Positions 43,550-52,958 of a stretch of 59,369 nt of DNA are shown in pieces. The number at the start of each line of letters is the position of its first letter. Position 1 is the stretch's first letter. The DNA comes from Flavobacteriaceae bacterium (GTDB lineage Bacteria > Bacteroidota > Bacteroidia > Flavobacteriales > Flavobacteriaceae). The stretch lies in assembly GCA_009693635.1 (NCBI GenBank), contig SHWW01000003.1, forward strand, positions 1 through 59,369, given 5' to 3'. A program made the position numbers and the translations under genes. The notes below the pieces were generated by a model. It worked only from the letters and a program-made list of their open reading frames with translations. It ran no database searches and was not told where the DNA came from.

Positions 43550-44263
43550 TTACCAATCTTTCTCCGTTTGCATCGGTTTACCCTTCACTTTTTTGGCATT
43601 AACCTTGTCTTGTATTTTCTTTTCTTCATTGTTTACAGCATCTAAAAGATTTTGAACGCGCTCTTTTGGAATTCCCCCGGGCCTTGGTTTTGGTTTTCCA
43701 TCTTCATTCCCATTATTGTCGTTTTTATCTTTTTTATCTTTTTTGTCGTCTTTTTTGTCTTTTTTAACTTTTTTGTCGTCTTTCTTTTTGTCGTCTTTTT
43801 TGTCTTTCTTATCTTTTTTATCGTTCTTTTTCGGGGGATTGTCTTTTAGCATTTTTTTAGCTAAAGCAAAATTATATCTCGTTTCTTCATCACTTGGATT
43901 GTTTCTCAAGGCATTTTTATAGGCTTCAACTGCTGCAGAATAATTTTTTTCGGCCATATAAATATTTCCGGAATTGTGAAAAGCTTTGTGTTTTTCAGGA
44001 CGTTCGGCAGCTATTTTAATAGTTTTTTCATAAGAAAGTAGCGCTTCTGTACCGTGATTTTGTTTGTAAATTGAATTCCCTAAATTATAAGATGAAATGG
44101 CTTTCTTCGGATTATTAGATAGTGAAATACGGTATTCTGCTTCTGCTTTCGCATATTTTTTATCTGCAAATTCATCGTTCGCTTTTGGCAAATTCATATC
44201 CTTTTCTTGAGCGAAAATTACAAAAGAAAGTAACAGAAAACTATATAAAATTAAATTCCTCAT
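43550..44263 (-). CDS. batC: BatC: TPR protein with a lysine/aspartate-rich tail
   Basis: 237 residues. Signal peptide (about 1-18), TPRs at about 30-125 (YNLGNSIYKQNHGTEALLSY, HNSGNIYMAEKNYSAAVEAY), then a highly charged tract at 145-190 that is almost only Lys and Asp, and a C-terminal amphipathic segment (ERVQNLLDAVNNEEKKIQDK). It starts on the last base of batB (base 44263 shared). The TPRs probably bind Bat partners; the KD tract may interact with membrane or nucleic acid, which is speculative. Confidence 0.88.
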   Translation of the reverse strand: MRNLILYSFLLLSFVIFAQEKDMNLPKANDEFADKKYAKAEAEYRISLSNNPKKAISSYNLGNSIYKQNHGTEALLSYEKTIKIAAERPEKHKAFHNSGNIYMAEKNYSAAVEAYKNALRNNPSDEETRYNFALAKKMLKDNPPKKNDKKDKKDKKDDKKKDDKKVKKDKKDDKKDKKDKNDNNGNEDGKPKPRPGGIPKERVQNLLDAVNNEEKKIQDKVNAKKVKGKPMQTEKDW

Positions 44264-45300
44264 TATGCTTTTTCATTAAATAAATTAAACTGTTTCAACC
44301 ATTTTGTTTTTCTTTCCAAGAAGAAAACATCTAATAACAATAAGAAAAATGCGATTCCTAGAAACCATTGAAACTGAGAATTATAATCGGTAAATTGTAG
44401 GGCTTCAAATTCTGTTTTCTCAATATTATCCAAAGCATTCTTTACATATTCCAAAACTTCTTTAGTGTTATTTCCATTAACATAACCGCCTTTTGTATTT
44501 TTAGAAATTACTTTTAAGCTTTCTTCATTTAGTTTTGTGACTACAACCGCATTGTTTTGATCACGTTTAAAACTCAAAACTCGACCGTTTTCTTTTAATG
44601 GAATAGGCCCGCCCTTTAAAGTTCCAATCCCGATAGTTATAATTTTTAATCCTAATTTATTTACTTCTTCTGCAGCAACACTTGCGCCTTCAGAATGATC
44701 TTCTCCGTCAGAAATAAGAATCAATAATTTGCTTGTTTTCTTATCATCATCAAAATAGGTTGATGATAATTTTATAGCTTCATCCAATGAAGTTCCTTGC
44801 GAAGAAACCATCGAGGGATTCATACTTTGTAAAAACATTTTTGCTACGCCATAATCAGTTGTGATTGGTAAAACTGGAAATGCGCTTCCCGCATACGCTA
44901 CAATTCCAATTCTGTCACCCATCAATTGATTAATAATTTGCGAAACTATTTGCTTGCTTTTTTCCAATCTGCTTGGGGCAACATCCTCGCAAAGCATACT
45001 TTTTGAAATATCCACGGCAAAAACAATGTCTATCCCTTCGCGTTTTACTGTTTCTGATTTTGTTCCAATTTTTGGGTTAACCAATCCAATTACCAAGAAT
45101 CCAAAAGCCAAAATTAAAACTGTGAATTTTAAAACAGATTTAAATACTGATTTTTCTGGACTTAGTTTTTGAATCATTTCTAAATCTCCAAATTCCTGTT
45201 GTTTTTTTCTTTTCCAATATTGGTTGAATAGAAATAACAACACCAAAATTGGCACTATTAATAAAAGGGATAAATATTTTTTTTCTTCTAATTCGTACAT
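44263..45300 (-). CDS. batB: BatB: membrane protein with von Willebrand A domain
   Basis: 345 residues with two N-terminal membrane helices (about 10-28 and 60-80), a VWA domain with MIDAS motif in FAVDISKSMLCEDVAPSRLEK near 92-112, the threonine/aspartate positions (SQGTSLDEA, LISDGEDHSEG) and a C-terminal membrane helix near 312-330. It pairs with BatA. Gap of 51 bases from batA. Confidence 0.92.
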   Translation of the reverse strand: MYELEEKKYLSLLLIVPILVLLFLFNQYWKRKKQQEFGDLEMIQKLSPEKSVFKSVLKFTVLILAFGFLVIGLVNPKIGTKSETVKREGIDIVFAVDISKSMLCEDVAPSRLEKSKQIVSQIINQLMGDRIGIVAYAGSAFPVLPITTDYGVAKMFLQSMNPSMVSSQGTSLDEAIKLSSTYFDDDKKTSKLLILISDGEDHSEGASVAAEEVNKLGLKIITIGIGTLKGGPIPLKENGRVLSFKRDQNNAVVVTKLNEESLKVISKNTKGGYVNGNNTKEVLEYVKNALDNIEKTEFEALQFTDYNSQFQWFLGIAFFLLLLDVFFLERKTKWLKQFNLFNEKA

Positions 45301-45351
45301 AAATAATTTTTTAATTCCATTTTGGCTTCCTTGTTTTTGGGATGCTTGGGA

Positions 45352-46353
45352 TTATATAAAACTTCTGAATAGTGTATTCCGCAAACCTATTTCTACCAAT
45401 AATAACAACCCTGCAAAAAGTGCAAAGGATCGAAATTTTTCATCATAATCGTAGAATTTCAATTCTTGGATTTCTGTGGTTTCTAGTTTGTTAATCTCAT
45501 TATAAATAGCTTCTAATTTCTGATTGCTGTTGGCTCTAAAATATTTTCCGCCTGTGTTTTTCGCAATTGAACGCAACAAACTTTCGTCAATTTCTACTTT
45601 CATCATTCTAAACAAAAACTCTCCGTTTGGTGCAATTGCATAAGGAAAATCTGCCATTCCGTTCGATCCAATTCCTATTGTATATACTTTAATTCCGTAT
45701 TGTTGTGCAATATCAGAAGCCGTTTGTGGCTCGATAAATCCGGCGTTATTTACTCCGTCAGTCATTAAAATAACAATTTTGCTTTTTGCTTTACTGTCTT
45801 TTAATCTATTGATTGCCGTGGTCAGCCCCATTCCAATTCCTGTTCCGTCTTGAAGTACGTTGTCATATTTTATACTTCTAATAGCATCTAAAACAACTGC
45901 TTTATCACTCGTTACGGGAGATTTGGTATAAGCTTCAGAAGCATAAACTACCAATCCAATTCGGTCGTTTGGTCTTGCTTTTACAAAATTCTCAGCAACA
46001 TCTTTCAACGCCTCCATTCGGTTTGGCTTTAAATCTTTTGCCAACATACTCCCAGAAACATCCACAGACATTACAATATCAATTCCTTTTGTGGTTTTCG
46101 TTTTGCTACTCACATCAACTGTTCTTGGCCGTGCCATTGCAATAATTAAAGAGCTTAACGCTAATAATCGAAAGACAAATAACATCGGTTTCAATTTTGC
46201 TAAAACCGATTTTGAAGTTTTAAATCCTTTCAAAGAGCTAATCTTTAAGGTTGCGGATTGCTCATTTCTTTTCCAAATTTGCCATCTAATAACGATTGGA
46301 ATTAAAAGGAAAAGCCAGAAAAATTCGGGGTTTAAAAAAGTCACGTTATTCAT
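45352..46353 (-). CDS. batA: BatA: membrane protein with von Willebrand A domain
   Basis: 333 residues from the ATG at 46353 (MNNVTFLNPEFFWLFLLIPI). MIDAS residues appear in MSVDVSGSMLAKDLKPNRME near 93-112 and ILMTDGVNNAGF. Helices at both ends flank the VWA domain. The start overlaps the preceding gene (46346-47965) by 8 bases; the longer frame to 46377 is less likely. BatA-BatE are tied to oxygen tolerance and stress in Bacteroides. It is the third last Bat gene in transcript order before batB, batC, batD and batE. Confidence 0.92.
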   Translation of the reverse strand: MNNVTFLNPEFFWLFLLIPIVIRWQIWKRNEQSATLKISSLKGFKTSKSVLAKLKPMLFVFRLLALSSLIIAMARPRTVDVSSKTKTTKGIDIVMSVDVSGSMLAKDLKPNRMEALKDVAENFVKARPNDRIGLVVYASEAYTKSPVTSDKAVVLDAIRSIKYDNVLQDGTGIGMGLTTAINRLKDSKAKSKIVILMTDGVNNAGFIEPQTASDIAQQYGIKVYTIGIGSNGMADFPYAIAPNGEFLFRMMKVEIDESLLRSIAKNTGGKYFRANSNQKLEAIYNEINKLETTEIQELKFYDYDEKFRSFALFAGLLLLVEIGLRNTLFRSFI

Positions 46354-47965
46354 TGTTTTCGTCTTTTTTAAATTCAACAGAATTGATTACGCGTTCCGAA
46401 ATTTGTTCTGCATATTTATCGCCTTCTTCGTGGAAAATCATCACTTGTTGGTAGCCGCCGTCTTCTTTGAATAGGATTATTTCGTAATACAATTTTATGC
46501 TACTTTTTAAAACAGGGTCTAGAAAAACCATCGTTCCAAAACCTTTTAAGCCCGAAACTCCCATTTTTGTTTGGAATTCTTCTTGTTTCAAAACCACATT
46601 TTGTCCGCCAAAACTATCAATTGTTCCTTCTAAACCTTTTTGCAAATCATATTCTGTTTCTTGTTTTGGTTTTGCGGTTACTAATGCGATACAGAAATTG
46701 CTCTGTAAACTTCCGGAAGTGAAAACACTCGCATCTTTTAATAATGCAATTACTTTCTTGGGAAATTGAGTTGTAGAATCAATTCTCGTTAAGATTTTTG
46801 GAGTTTCAATATATACTTTAGAAATGCCATATTCACTTGAAACCCATTTTCCTTCAACCAATTCTTTTGTAGGACGACCGATTATATTGTCTTTTACAAA
46901 ATCGAAACCTTTGGTCACTACAAAGAAAATAAACAATCCTAAAATTGCCCCAACTACAAATCCAATTCCAGTTAAAATCCGCGTTCTTTTTTGTTTTTTG
47001 AGCTTTTCCAAACTGCGCATTTCGTCCCATTCACTAGTATCTTCTTCAATTTCAATTTCTATTGGGATGGATTTATCCAACGTCAAAATTGCTTTTTTAA
47101 TCTTATTTTGGTCTTCTTCAATTTCATAATCCAATGGTTTAGATTTTGCAAATTTCACTAAATCGGCTTGCTCTAATACGCGTTTTAAATTTTCTAAAGT
47201 TTCAGCCGAAAGAGCCATTTTCTTTTTGATAGAAGCTGCCCTAAGCGCCAAAATTAATTCTGAAGTGGTGCTTTCCAATGCAGGAATTTCAAAAGCTTCT
47301 TCAATATAATTTCTAGCAATATCAGTCAATTCGCTATAATATTCTTTTACCGCTCCTTTTTGCCAAAGCTCTTTTTTTTCTAACGTTTTTAATAAAATAG
47401 TGGCTCTTTCAATTGGGGATTTCAACTCTTCTACAACTTCAACTTTCCTCTTTTTGTATTTTTTTATCAACCAATAAATCAAAGCGCCAATTCCTAAAAT
47501 CAATAAAGTGATAAGCACATATTGCCAGAAATAACTCAATTCATAAGGCACTTCAACAATGGGTTTGATGTCGAATAATTTTTGTTTTAAGGTGTCCACT
47601 TTCACATTGTAAACTTCAATTAAAATGGAATCTGTGACAAATACTTTGTTGTTTATAAGAACTTTCAAACTTGGAATTACATATTTTCCAGAGTCAAATT
47701 GTGTAATGCCATATTTTTTTATAAGTTCATGTCGATCGCCGTGTTTTATTGTATCAACTAAAAAGGAACGAATAACTTCCATTTTTCCAAAGTTTTTATC
47801 TGTTGGGAAAACAACTTTAGTTAAAGTATCCACATTGGTTTTTAGGGTCAAATTAAACTGTGCTCCAATTTTATTTCTGGCAAAATCTATTTTAGTTTCC
47901 ACTTGCTTTTGAGCAAATAAGGAAGCCGAAATTAGAAAGAATAGAATATAATATTTGATTTTCAT
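46346..47965 (-). CDS. Exported membrane protein between DUF58 and batA (DUF4381-like centre)
   Basis: 539 residues. Signal peptide to about 18 (SASLFAQ), a beta-rich N-terminal domain (20-135) resembling the start of BatD, a membrane helix near 137-160, a charged cytoplasmic segment with helices (about 170-320), a second helix near 338-360 and a C-terminal periplasmic domain (IDSFGGQNVVLKQEEFQTKM). Such a gene sits between DUF58 and batA in many Bacteroidota Bat operons. It is not one of BatA-E; function unknown. Its last bases overlap batA by 8. Confidence 0.8.
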   Translation of the reverse strand: MKIKYYILFFLISASLFAQKQVETKIDFARNKIGAQFNLTLKTNVDTLTKVVFPTDKNFGKMEVIRSFLVDTIKHGDRHELIKKYGITQFDSGKYVIPSLKVLINNKVFVTDSILIEVYNVKVDTLKQKLFDIKPIVEVPYELSYFWQYVLITLLILGIGALIYWLIKKYKKRKVEVVEELKSPIERATILLKTLEKKELWQKGAVKEYYSELTDIARNYIEEAFEIPALESTTSELILALRAASIKKKMALSAETLENLKRVLEQADLVKFAKSKPLDYEIEEDQNKIKKAILTLDKSIPIEIEIEEDTSEWDEMRSLEKLKKQKRTRILTGIGFVVGAILGLFIFFVVTKGFDFVKDNIIGRPTKELVEGKWVSSEYGISKVYIETPKILTRIDSTTQFPKKVIALLKDASVFTSGSLQSNFCIALVTAKPKQETEYDLQKGLEGTIDSFGGQNVVLKQEEFQTKMGVSGLKGFGTMVFLDPVLKSSIKLYYEIILFKEDGGYQQVMIFHEEGDKYAEQISERVINSVEFKKDENNE

Positions 47966-47970
47966 TGCTT

Positions 47971-48834
47971 TTATCTCGACTTAAAATAACTTAATAATTT
48001 GGTTACATAACTTTCGTCAACTCTTGTGCTTACAACACCTGACCCCGATTTTTTAAAAGTTTCTGTAAAATAATCTACTTTGCTGCGGTATTCTTTTTCA
48101 TATTCCCGCCGAACTGATTTTGAACCAGTATTTACCAATTGGGTTTCACCAGTTTCAGCGTCAACCATTGAGACCATTCCAATATTTGGCATTTTCTCTT
48201 CTCGAATGTCAAATACTCGAATGCCTGTAATATCGTGTTTTTTGGAGGCAATTTTTAATGTATTTTCATATTCTTCTGACATAAAATCAGAAATTATAAA
48301 TACAATAGCTTTCTTTTTTTGGGTTCCTGATAAAAACTTTAAGGCTTGCGAAACATCGGTTTTACTGCTTTTTGGATGAAATTCAATTAGCTCTCGTATG
48401 ATTCTCAAAACGTGTGATTTTCCTTTTTTAGGAGGAATGTACAATTCTATTTGGTCAGAAAACAAAATCAATCCAATCTTATCATTATTTTGAGTAGCCG
48501 AAAAAGCCATTGTTGCGGCAATTTCTGTAACAATATCTTTCTTGAATTGGGTTATAGAACCAAAACTTTCCGAACCCGAAATATCAACCATCAACATCAT
48601 TGTTAATTCCCTTTCTTCTTCAAAAACTTTAACGTGCGCTTCGTTGTATCGAGCTGTTACATTCCAATCAATTGATCGAATATCATCTCCATATTGGTAT
48701 TGACGAACTTCCGAAAATGTCATTCCACGGCCTTTAAAAGAAGTGTGGTATTCTCCCGAAAAGATATGATCGCTCAATCTTCGGGTTTTGATTTCTATTT
48801 TTCGAACTTTTTTTAGTAAGTCTTTTGTTTCCAT
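47971..48834 (-). CDS. DUF58 domain protein
   Basis: 287 residues of a cytoplasmic or peripheral DUF58 protein: LSDHIFSGEYHTSFKGRGMT, RSIDWNVTARYNEAHVKVFE, and a VWA-like MMLMVDISGSESFGS with the D-x-S-x-S metal motif, plus IVFIISDFMSEEYEN. DUF58 proteins work with MoxR ATPases. It begins 79 bases after moxR and ends 5 bases before the next gene. Confidence 0.93.
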   Translation of the reverse strand: METKDLLKKVRKIEIKTRRLSDHIFSGEYHTSFKGRGMTFSEVRQYQYGDDIRSIDWNVTARYNEAHVKVFEEERELTMMLMVDISGSESFGSITQFKKDIVTEIAATMAFSATQNNDKIGLILFSDQIELYIPPKKGKSHVLRIIRELIEFHPKSSKTDVSQALKFLSGTQKKKAIVFIISDFMSEEYENTLKIASKKHDITGIRVFDIREEKMPNIGMVSMVDAETGETQLVNTGSKSVRREYEKEYRSKVDYFTETFKKSGSGVVSTRVDESYVTKLLSYFKSR

Positions 48835-48913
48835 TTATGAGAGTGTTCATTGTTCCGGGTTTTAGTATTCAGTACTTCACTGATCACTTATAAACCGACC
48901 ACTGCTATCTGAT

Positions 48914-49918
48914 TTAAGGGACTTCAATTTCGTTTACAATTTTATTGATGATGTCAACAGAAGTTATGTTTTCGGCTTCCGCTTCGTATGTAATTCCAAT
49001 TCTGTGACGCAATACATCGTGAACTACAGCACGAACATCTTCTGGAATTACATAGCCACGTCGTTTTATAAAAGCATAACATTTTGCTGCATTTGCCAAA
49101 TTGATACTTCCACGGGGTGATGCGCCAAAACTAATTAATGGTTTTAAATTGGCCAATTTATATTGCTCTGGAAAACGAGTTGCAAAAACAATATCAAGAA
49201 TATATTTTTCGATTTTTTCATCCATATATACCTCACGAACCGCTTCTTGGGCGTGCAAAATTTGTTTTACAGAAACTACCGCATTTACTTTTTCGTAATT
49301 GCCCTTCAGGTTTTGACGAATAACCATTCGTTCGTCTTCCATTTTTGGATAATCGATGACTGTTTTTAACATAAAACGATCCACTTGTGCTTCTGGAAGT
49401 TGATAGGTTCCTTCTTGTTCAATTGGATTTTGAGTTGCCAATACTAAAAACGGTCTTTCCAATTTGAAAGTAGTATCGCCAATAGTAACTTGTTTTTCCT
49501 GCATCGCTTCTAATAATGCTGATTGCACTTTTGCTGGCGCACGATTGATCTCATCTGCTAAGACGAAATTGGCGAAAATTGGTCCTTTTTTTATAGAAAA
49601 CTCATTTTGCTTGATGTTGTAAATCATTGTTCCTACAACGTCGGCAGGCAATAAATCCGGTGTAAACTGAATTCTGCTGAACGATCCTTGAACGGCTTGC
49701 GACAAGGTGTTTATCGCTAAAGTCTTTGCCAAACCTGGAACACCTTCTAATAAAATGTGCCCTTGTCCCAAAAGTCCAATCAATAATCTTTCAATCATGT
49801 GCTTTTGACCCACAATTACTTTGTTCATTTCCATTGTAAGAAGGTCTATAAAAGCACTCTCTCTTTCAATTTTTTCATTAATTGCTCTGATGTCTAAAGT
49901 CGAAGTATTTTCTTCCAT
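48914..49918 (-). CDS. MoxR-family AAA+ ATPase
   Basis: 334 residues. Walker A EGVPGLAKT near 78-86, Walker B FVLADEINRAPAKVQSALLE, sensor 1 ATQNPIEQEGTYQLPEAQVD and a C-terminal lid with the SFGASPRGSINLA sensor-2 motif. MoxR ATPases act as chaperones that use neighbouring VWA proteins (DUF58, BatA/B) as adaptors. It is the first gene of the Bat operon; the 212-base upstream region (49919-50130) is AT-rich and shared divergently with the aldo/keto reductase. Confidence 0.93.
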   Translation of the reverse strand: MEENTSTLDIRAINEKIERESAFIDLLTMEMNKVIVGQKHMIERLLIGLLGQGHILLEGVPGLAKTLAINTLSQAVQGSFSRIQFTPDLLPADVVGTMIYNIKQNEFSIKKGPIFANFVLADEINRAPAKVQSALLEAMQEKQVTIGDTTFKLERPFLVLATQNPIEQEGTYQLPEAQVDRFMLKTVIDYPKMEDERMVIRQNLKGNYEKVNAVVSVKQILHAQEAVREVYMDEKIEKYILDIVFATRFPEQYKLANLKPLISFGASPRGSINLANAAKCYAFIKRRGYVIPEDVRAVVHDVLRHRIGITYEAEAENITSVDIINKIVNEIEVP

Positions 49919-50130
49919 TTTACTAATTTTATTACTGTGAATTTTAACATTTAAATTTGAGAGTGCAAATTGAATTTTTTTTTAGAAGTACGATGTTAAA
50001 AAATGGTTAAAACTTCTATAAAACATATGCTTTTAAGGCTGAATTGTGATTTTGTTTTTATAATTTTAAGATTTTTATGAAAATGCTGTTATAACTTTTG
50101 CATTCTAATTTCTAATTTAAACATAAAACC

Positions 50131-51003
50131 TTGTATAAAATTAGCTTATCGCCCATAATTGCGGGCACGATGAATTGGGGAGTTTGGGATAAAAATCTCA
50201 GTACTTCTGAAATGGATAGTATGATTCATATTTGTTTAGAAAACAAAATTACTACTTTTGACCATGCGGATATTTATGGTTCTTATACCACGGAAGCAGC
50301 GTTCGGAAAAGCATTTGCTTCAAGCAAAATAAAACGAGAAGTTCTTCAATTTGTTTCAAAATGTGGCATTCAGCATATTTCAGAAAACAGACCAAACAAA
50401 GTCAAGTATTATGATTATTCGAAGGAATACATCATTTGGTCGGTGGAAAATTCACTAAAAAACTTGCAAACAGATTATTTAGACGTGCTTTTATTGCACC
50501 GCCCAAGTCCTTTAATGCAAGCCGATGAAATTGCAGAAGCGGTTACTAAATTAAAAACAGAGGGCAAAATACTTGATTTTGGACTTTCTAATTTTACGGC
50601 TTCGCAAACGGAATTAATCCGTCAGAAAACGGTAATTAGTTACAATCAAGTGCAGTTTTCAGCAACGAATTATGAGCCAATGGTGGATGGAAGTTTCAAT
50701 TATATGCAAATTCACAATATCCAACCGATGTCTTGGAATCCCTTAGGAACGGTTTTTAGAGAAGACAATGAGCAAACCCGACGAATGAAAAAATTGTTGG
50801 CAACATTGGTTTCTAAATACCATTTTGGTTCGGATACGATATTGCTTTCTTGGATTTTGCAACATCCAGCTCTTGTAATCCCAATTGCAGGAACGGTGAA
50901 TATTTCCAGAATTCAATCGCTGATGAAAGCCACAGAATTGCAACTTGAAAAAGAAGATTGGTTTGCTATTTGGACAGAAAGTATGGGTCAAAAAGTCCCT
51001 TAA
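50131..51003 (+). CDS. Aldo/keto reductase
   Basis: 290 residues of the TIM-barrel AKR fold. The catalytic tetrad is visible as D and Y in FDHADIYGSYTT, K in FVSKCGIQ and H in VLLLHRPSPL, and the NADPH region in WILQHPALVIPIAGTVN. The gene begins with TTG at 50131; there is no in-frame ATG before codon 14 and a stop codon lies just upstream at 50113, so a start further upstream is excluded. It heads a four-gene plus-strand run. Substrate unknown. Confidence 0.88.
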   Translation: MYKISLSPIIAGTMNWGVWDKNLSTSEMDSMIHICLENKITTFDHADIYGSYTTEAAFGKAFASSKIKREVLQFVSKCGIQHISENRPNKVKYYDYSKEYIIWSVENSLKNLQTDYLDVLLLHRPSPLMQADEIAEAVTKLKTEGKILDFGLSNFTASQTELIRQKTVISYNQVQFSATNYEPMVDGSFNYMQIHNIQPMSWNPLGTVFREDNEQTRRMKKLLATLVSKYHFGSDTILLSWILQHPALVIPIAGTVNISRIQSLMKATELQLEKEDWFAIWTESMGQKVP

Positions 51004-51039
51004 ATTTTATTAGAAATAACATAGTATAAAACAATAACA

Positions 51040-51795
51040 TTGAACAAAACGGCATTAATTACAGGAGCAACAAGCGGAATTGGAAGAGCAACCGCAAGAA
51101 TATTGGCAAAGAACAACTATAAAATTGTGCTTTGTGGACGCCGAGAAGATCGGATTTTGGAACTTCAAAAAGAACTATTAGAATTTACAGAAGTACACAA
51201 TTTATTGTTTGATGTTCGGGATAAAAAAGCGGTTTTTGACAGCATTGCCTCACTTCCAGAATCGTTTTCTAGCATTGATGTATTAATCAATAATGCAGGA
51301 AATGCACATGGATTAGACCCAATTCAAACGGGCGATTTAGACGATTGGGATGCAATGATTGACATCAATTTGAAAGGATTATTGTATGTTTCCCGAGCCA
51401 TAATTCCACAAATGGTAACGCGAGAATCGGGACATATTATCAATATTGGTTCTACAGCTGCCAAGGAAGTATATCCAAACGGGAATGTTTATTGTGCAAC
51501 AAAACATGCTGTTGACTCGCTAAATCAAGCCATGCGAATTGATTTGAATCCTTATGGGATTCGCGTAGGCGCTATTCATCCAGGAATGGTTGACACCGAA
51601 TTTAGCACGGTTCGTTTTAAAGGGGATTCTGAAAAAGCTGCGAAAGTTTACGAAGGTTTTTCGCCTTTGCAAGCAGAAGATTTAGCCGATATTATCCATT
51701 TTGTAGTTTCAAGACCGTATCATGTGAATATTGCCGATTTGGTGGTAATGCCTTCAGCGCAAGCTATGGTTGGGATTGTGAAGAGGAATCAATAA
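51040..51795 (+). CDS. Short-chain dehydrogenase/reductase
   Basis: 251 residues of a classical SDR: cofactor loop TGATSGIGRA (8-17), NNAGNAHG, catalytic serine and YCATK (Tyr-x-x-x-Lys) in NIGSTAAKEVYPNGNVYCATK, and PGMVDTEF in the substrate loop. The start codon is TTG at 51040 (NKTALITGATSG), as in the previous gene; no ATG is suitably placed. Gap of 36 bases to the aldo/keto reductase and 11 to the next gene. Could reduce a 3-oxoacyl or small ketone; unknown. Confidence 0.92.
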   Translation: MNKTALITGATSGIGRATARILAKNNYKIVLCGRREDRILELQKELLEFTEVHNLLFDVRDKKAVFDSIASLPESFSSIDVLINNAGNAHGLDPIQTGDLDDWDAMIDINLKGLLYVSRAIIPQMVTRESGHIINIGSTAAKEVYPNGNVYCATKHAVDSLNQAMRIDLNPYGIRVGAIHPGMVDTEFSTVRFKGDSEKAAKVYEGFSPLQAEDLADIIHFVVSRPYHVNIADLVVMPSAQAMVGIVKRNQ

Positions 51796-51806
51796 ATAAG
51801 GATGAA

Positions 51807-52946
51807 ATGATTAACAAACGACTTCTTATCAAAAATCTACTTGCGCATCACGATGAGTCAAGTTTTTATGATAAAAAGCGGCAGTTGAATTTACATACTC
51901 GTGAAGGGAAAGCCAAGTTTTTAAAGCATATTTGTGCGTTGTCAAATTCAAACCCGTCTAATAATTCCTATATTGTAGTTGGTGTTGAAGACCACGATAA
52001 TGAAATTGTTGGCGATGATTTCTTTGACGACAGTCGTATTCAAAATTTAGTAAATGCCTATTTGGAAAATCCTCCCAAAATTCAATATGAAAACGTGCCT
52101 TTCCCGAATTTGCCAAAAGACAAGGTGATAGGATTAGTAACTATAAAGGCAAAAAAAAAATCTTCTTTTTTCAAAAAAGGCATTCATACAATTCCTATAA
52201 ATACTGTTTTCATTAGGCGCGGTAGCAACACAATCCCTATTGAAGGCGAAGTAGAAAAAAATTATCAGAATTCGGAAACGGTTCATGGAATAGAAAATAA
52301 TTCCAGAAACAACATTGAATATACATTGGATGGCGTGATTGCATTTATGAATTTAAGTCATAAAGATATTTCTCCAAAATATAAAGTTTTCAAGGAATTA
52401 TTCGTTATTTGTTGGGCGGGGAAATATAAAAAAGTGCACGACAAAATTTTTCTTTCCAGAGTTGATATTGAATTAATCAACGAGCAAATTAAGTTGTTTT
52501 ATTCTGCGCAAGATGTAGTAACAATAAGCTATGACGACACCACGTTTACCATTACAGAATATGTTCCTTTGGGGCTGAACGATAAAACAAGTTATTATCC
52601 TTTAGAAAAACAAACCTTGTATTTTTTTGATAATGGGTATTATAAAATTGATAGAGAAATGCTATTTGAGCCCCCTGAATTCAATAAAAAAGTTTTGTTT
52701 CACGTTTACAATTCAAACCTTTCGTTGTTAAAAAAATTAGAAAAAGGCATTCCATTGTCCGATAATGAATTCAAAGATTTGGAGAATTTGCCTTCTACTT
52801 TTATGATTTGTTACCTCAACGGATTTGAGGAGGCCAAGCAAAAACTAATAGATGCCAAGGTGCTTTTGAAGCCCTATGCACCCATTTATTTATCTTTTAA
52901 AGAGGCGTTGCGTATTTTGCGAAAGATGAAATATGATTTAGTATAA
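51807..52946 (+). CDS. AlbA_2/Schlafen-type ATP-binding domain protein
   Basis: 379 residues. The N-terminal 145 residues (FYDKKRQLNLHTREGKAKFL, HICALSNSNPSNNSYIVVGV, EDHDNEIVGDDFF) have the AlbA_2 fold that binds nucleotides or RNA in Schlafen-like proteins. The C-terminal part is a separate domain with EYVPLGLNDKTSYYPLEKQT, not recognised. Sometimes annotated as a putative transcriptional regulator. It is placed 12 bases upstream of a PPP-type phosphatase, suggesting joint function. Function unproved. Confidence 0.75.
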   Translation: MINKRLLIKNLLAHHDESSFYDKKRQLNLHTREGKAKFLKHICALSNSNPSNNSYIVVGVEDHDNEIVGDDFFDDSRIQNLVNAYLENPPKIQYENVPFPNLPKDKVIGLVTIKAKKKSSFFKKGIHTIPINTVFIRRGSNTIPIEGEVEKNYQNSETVHGIENNSRNNIEYTLDGVIAFMNLSHKDISPKYKVFKELFVICWAGKYKKVHDKIFLSRVDIELINEQIKLFYSAQDVVTISYDDTTFTITEYVPLGLNDKTSYYPLEKQTLYFFDNGYYKIDREMLFEPPEFNKKVLFHVYNSNLSLLKKLEKGIPLSDNEFKDLENLPSTFMICYLNGFEEAKQKLIDAKVLLKPYAPIYLSFKEALRILRKMKYDLV

Positions 52947-52958
52947 AAAACTAATAAA

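Noticed and set aside
43652..43922. Phe-rich plus-strand frames opposite batC
   Set aside because: They are the reverse complement of the Lys/Asp codon tract and not genes.
46497..47129. Plus-strand frames over the extra Bat-operon gene
   Set aside because: Shadows of a gene with signal peptide and two membrane helices in a conserved operon.
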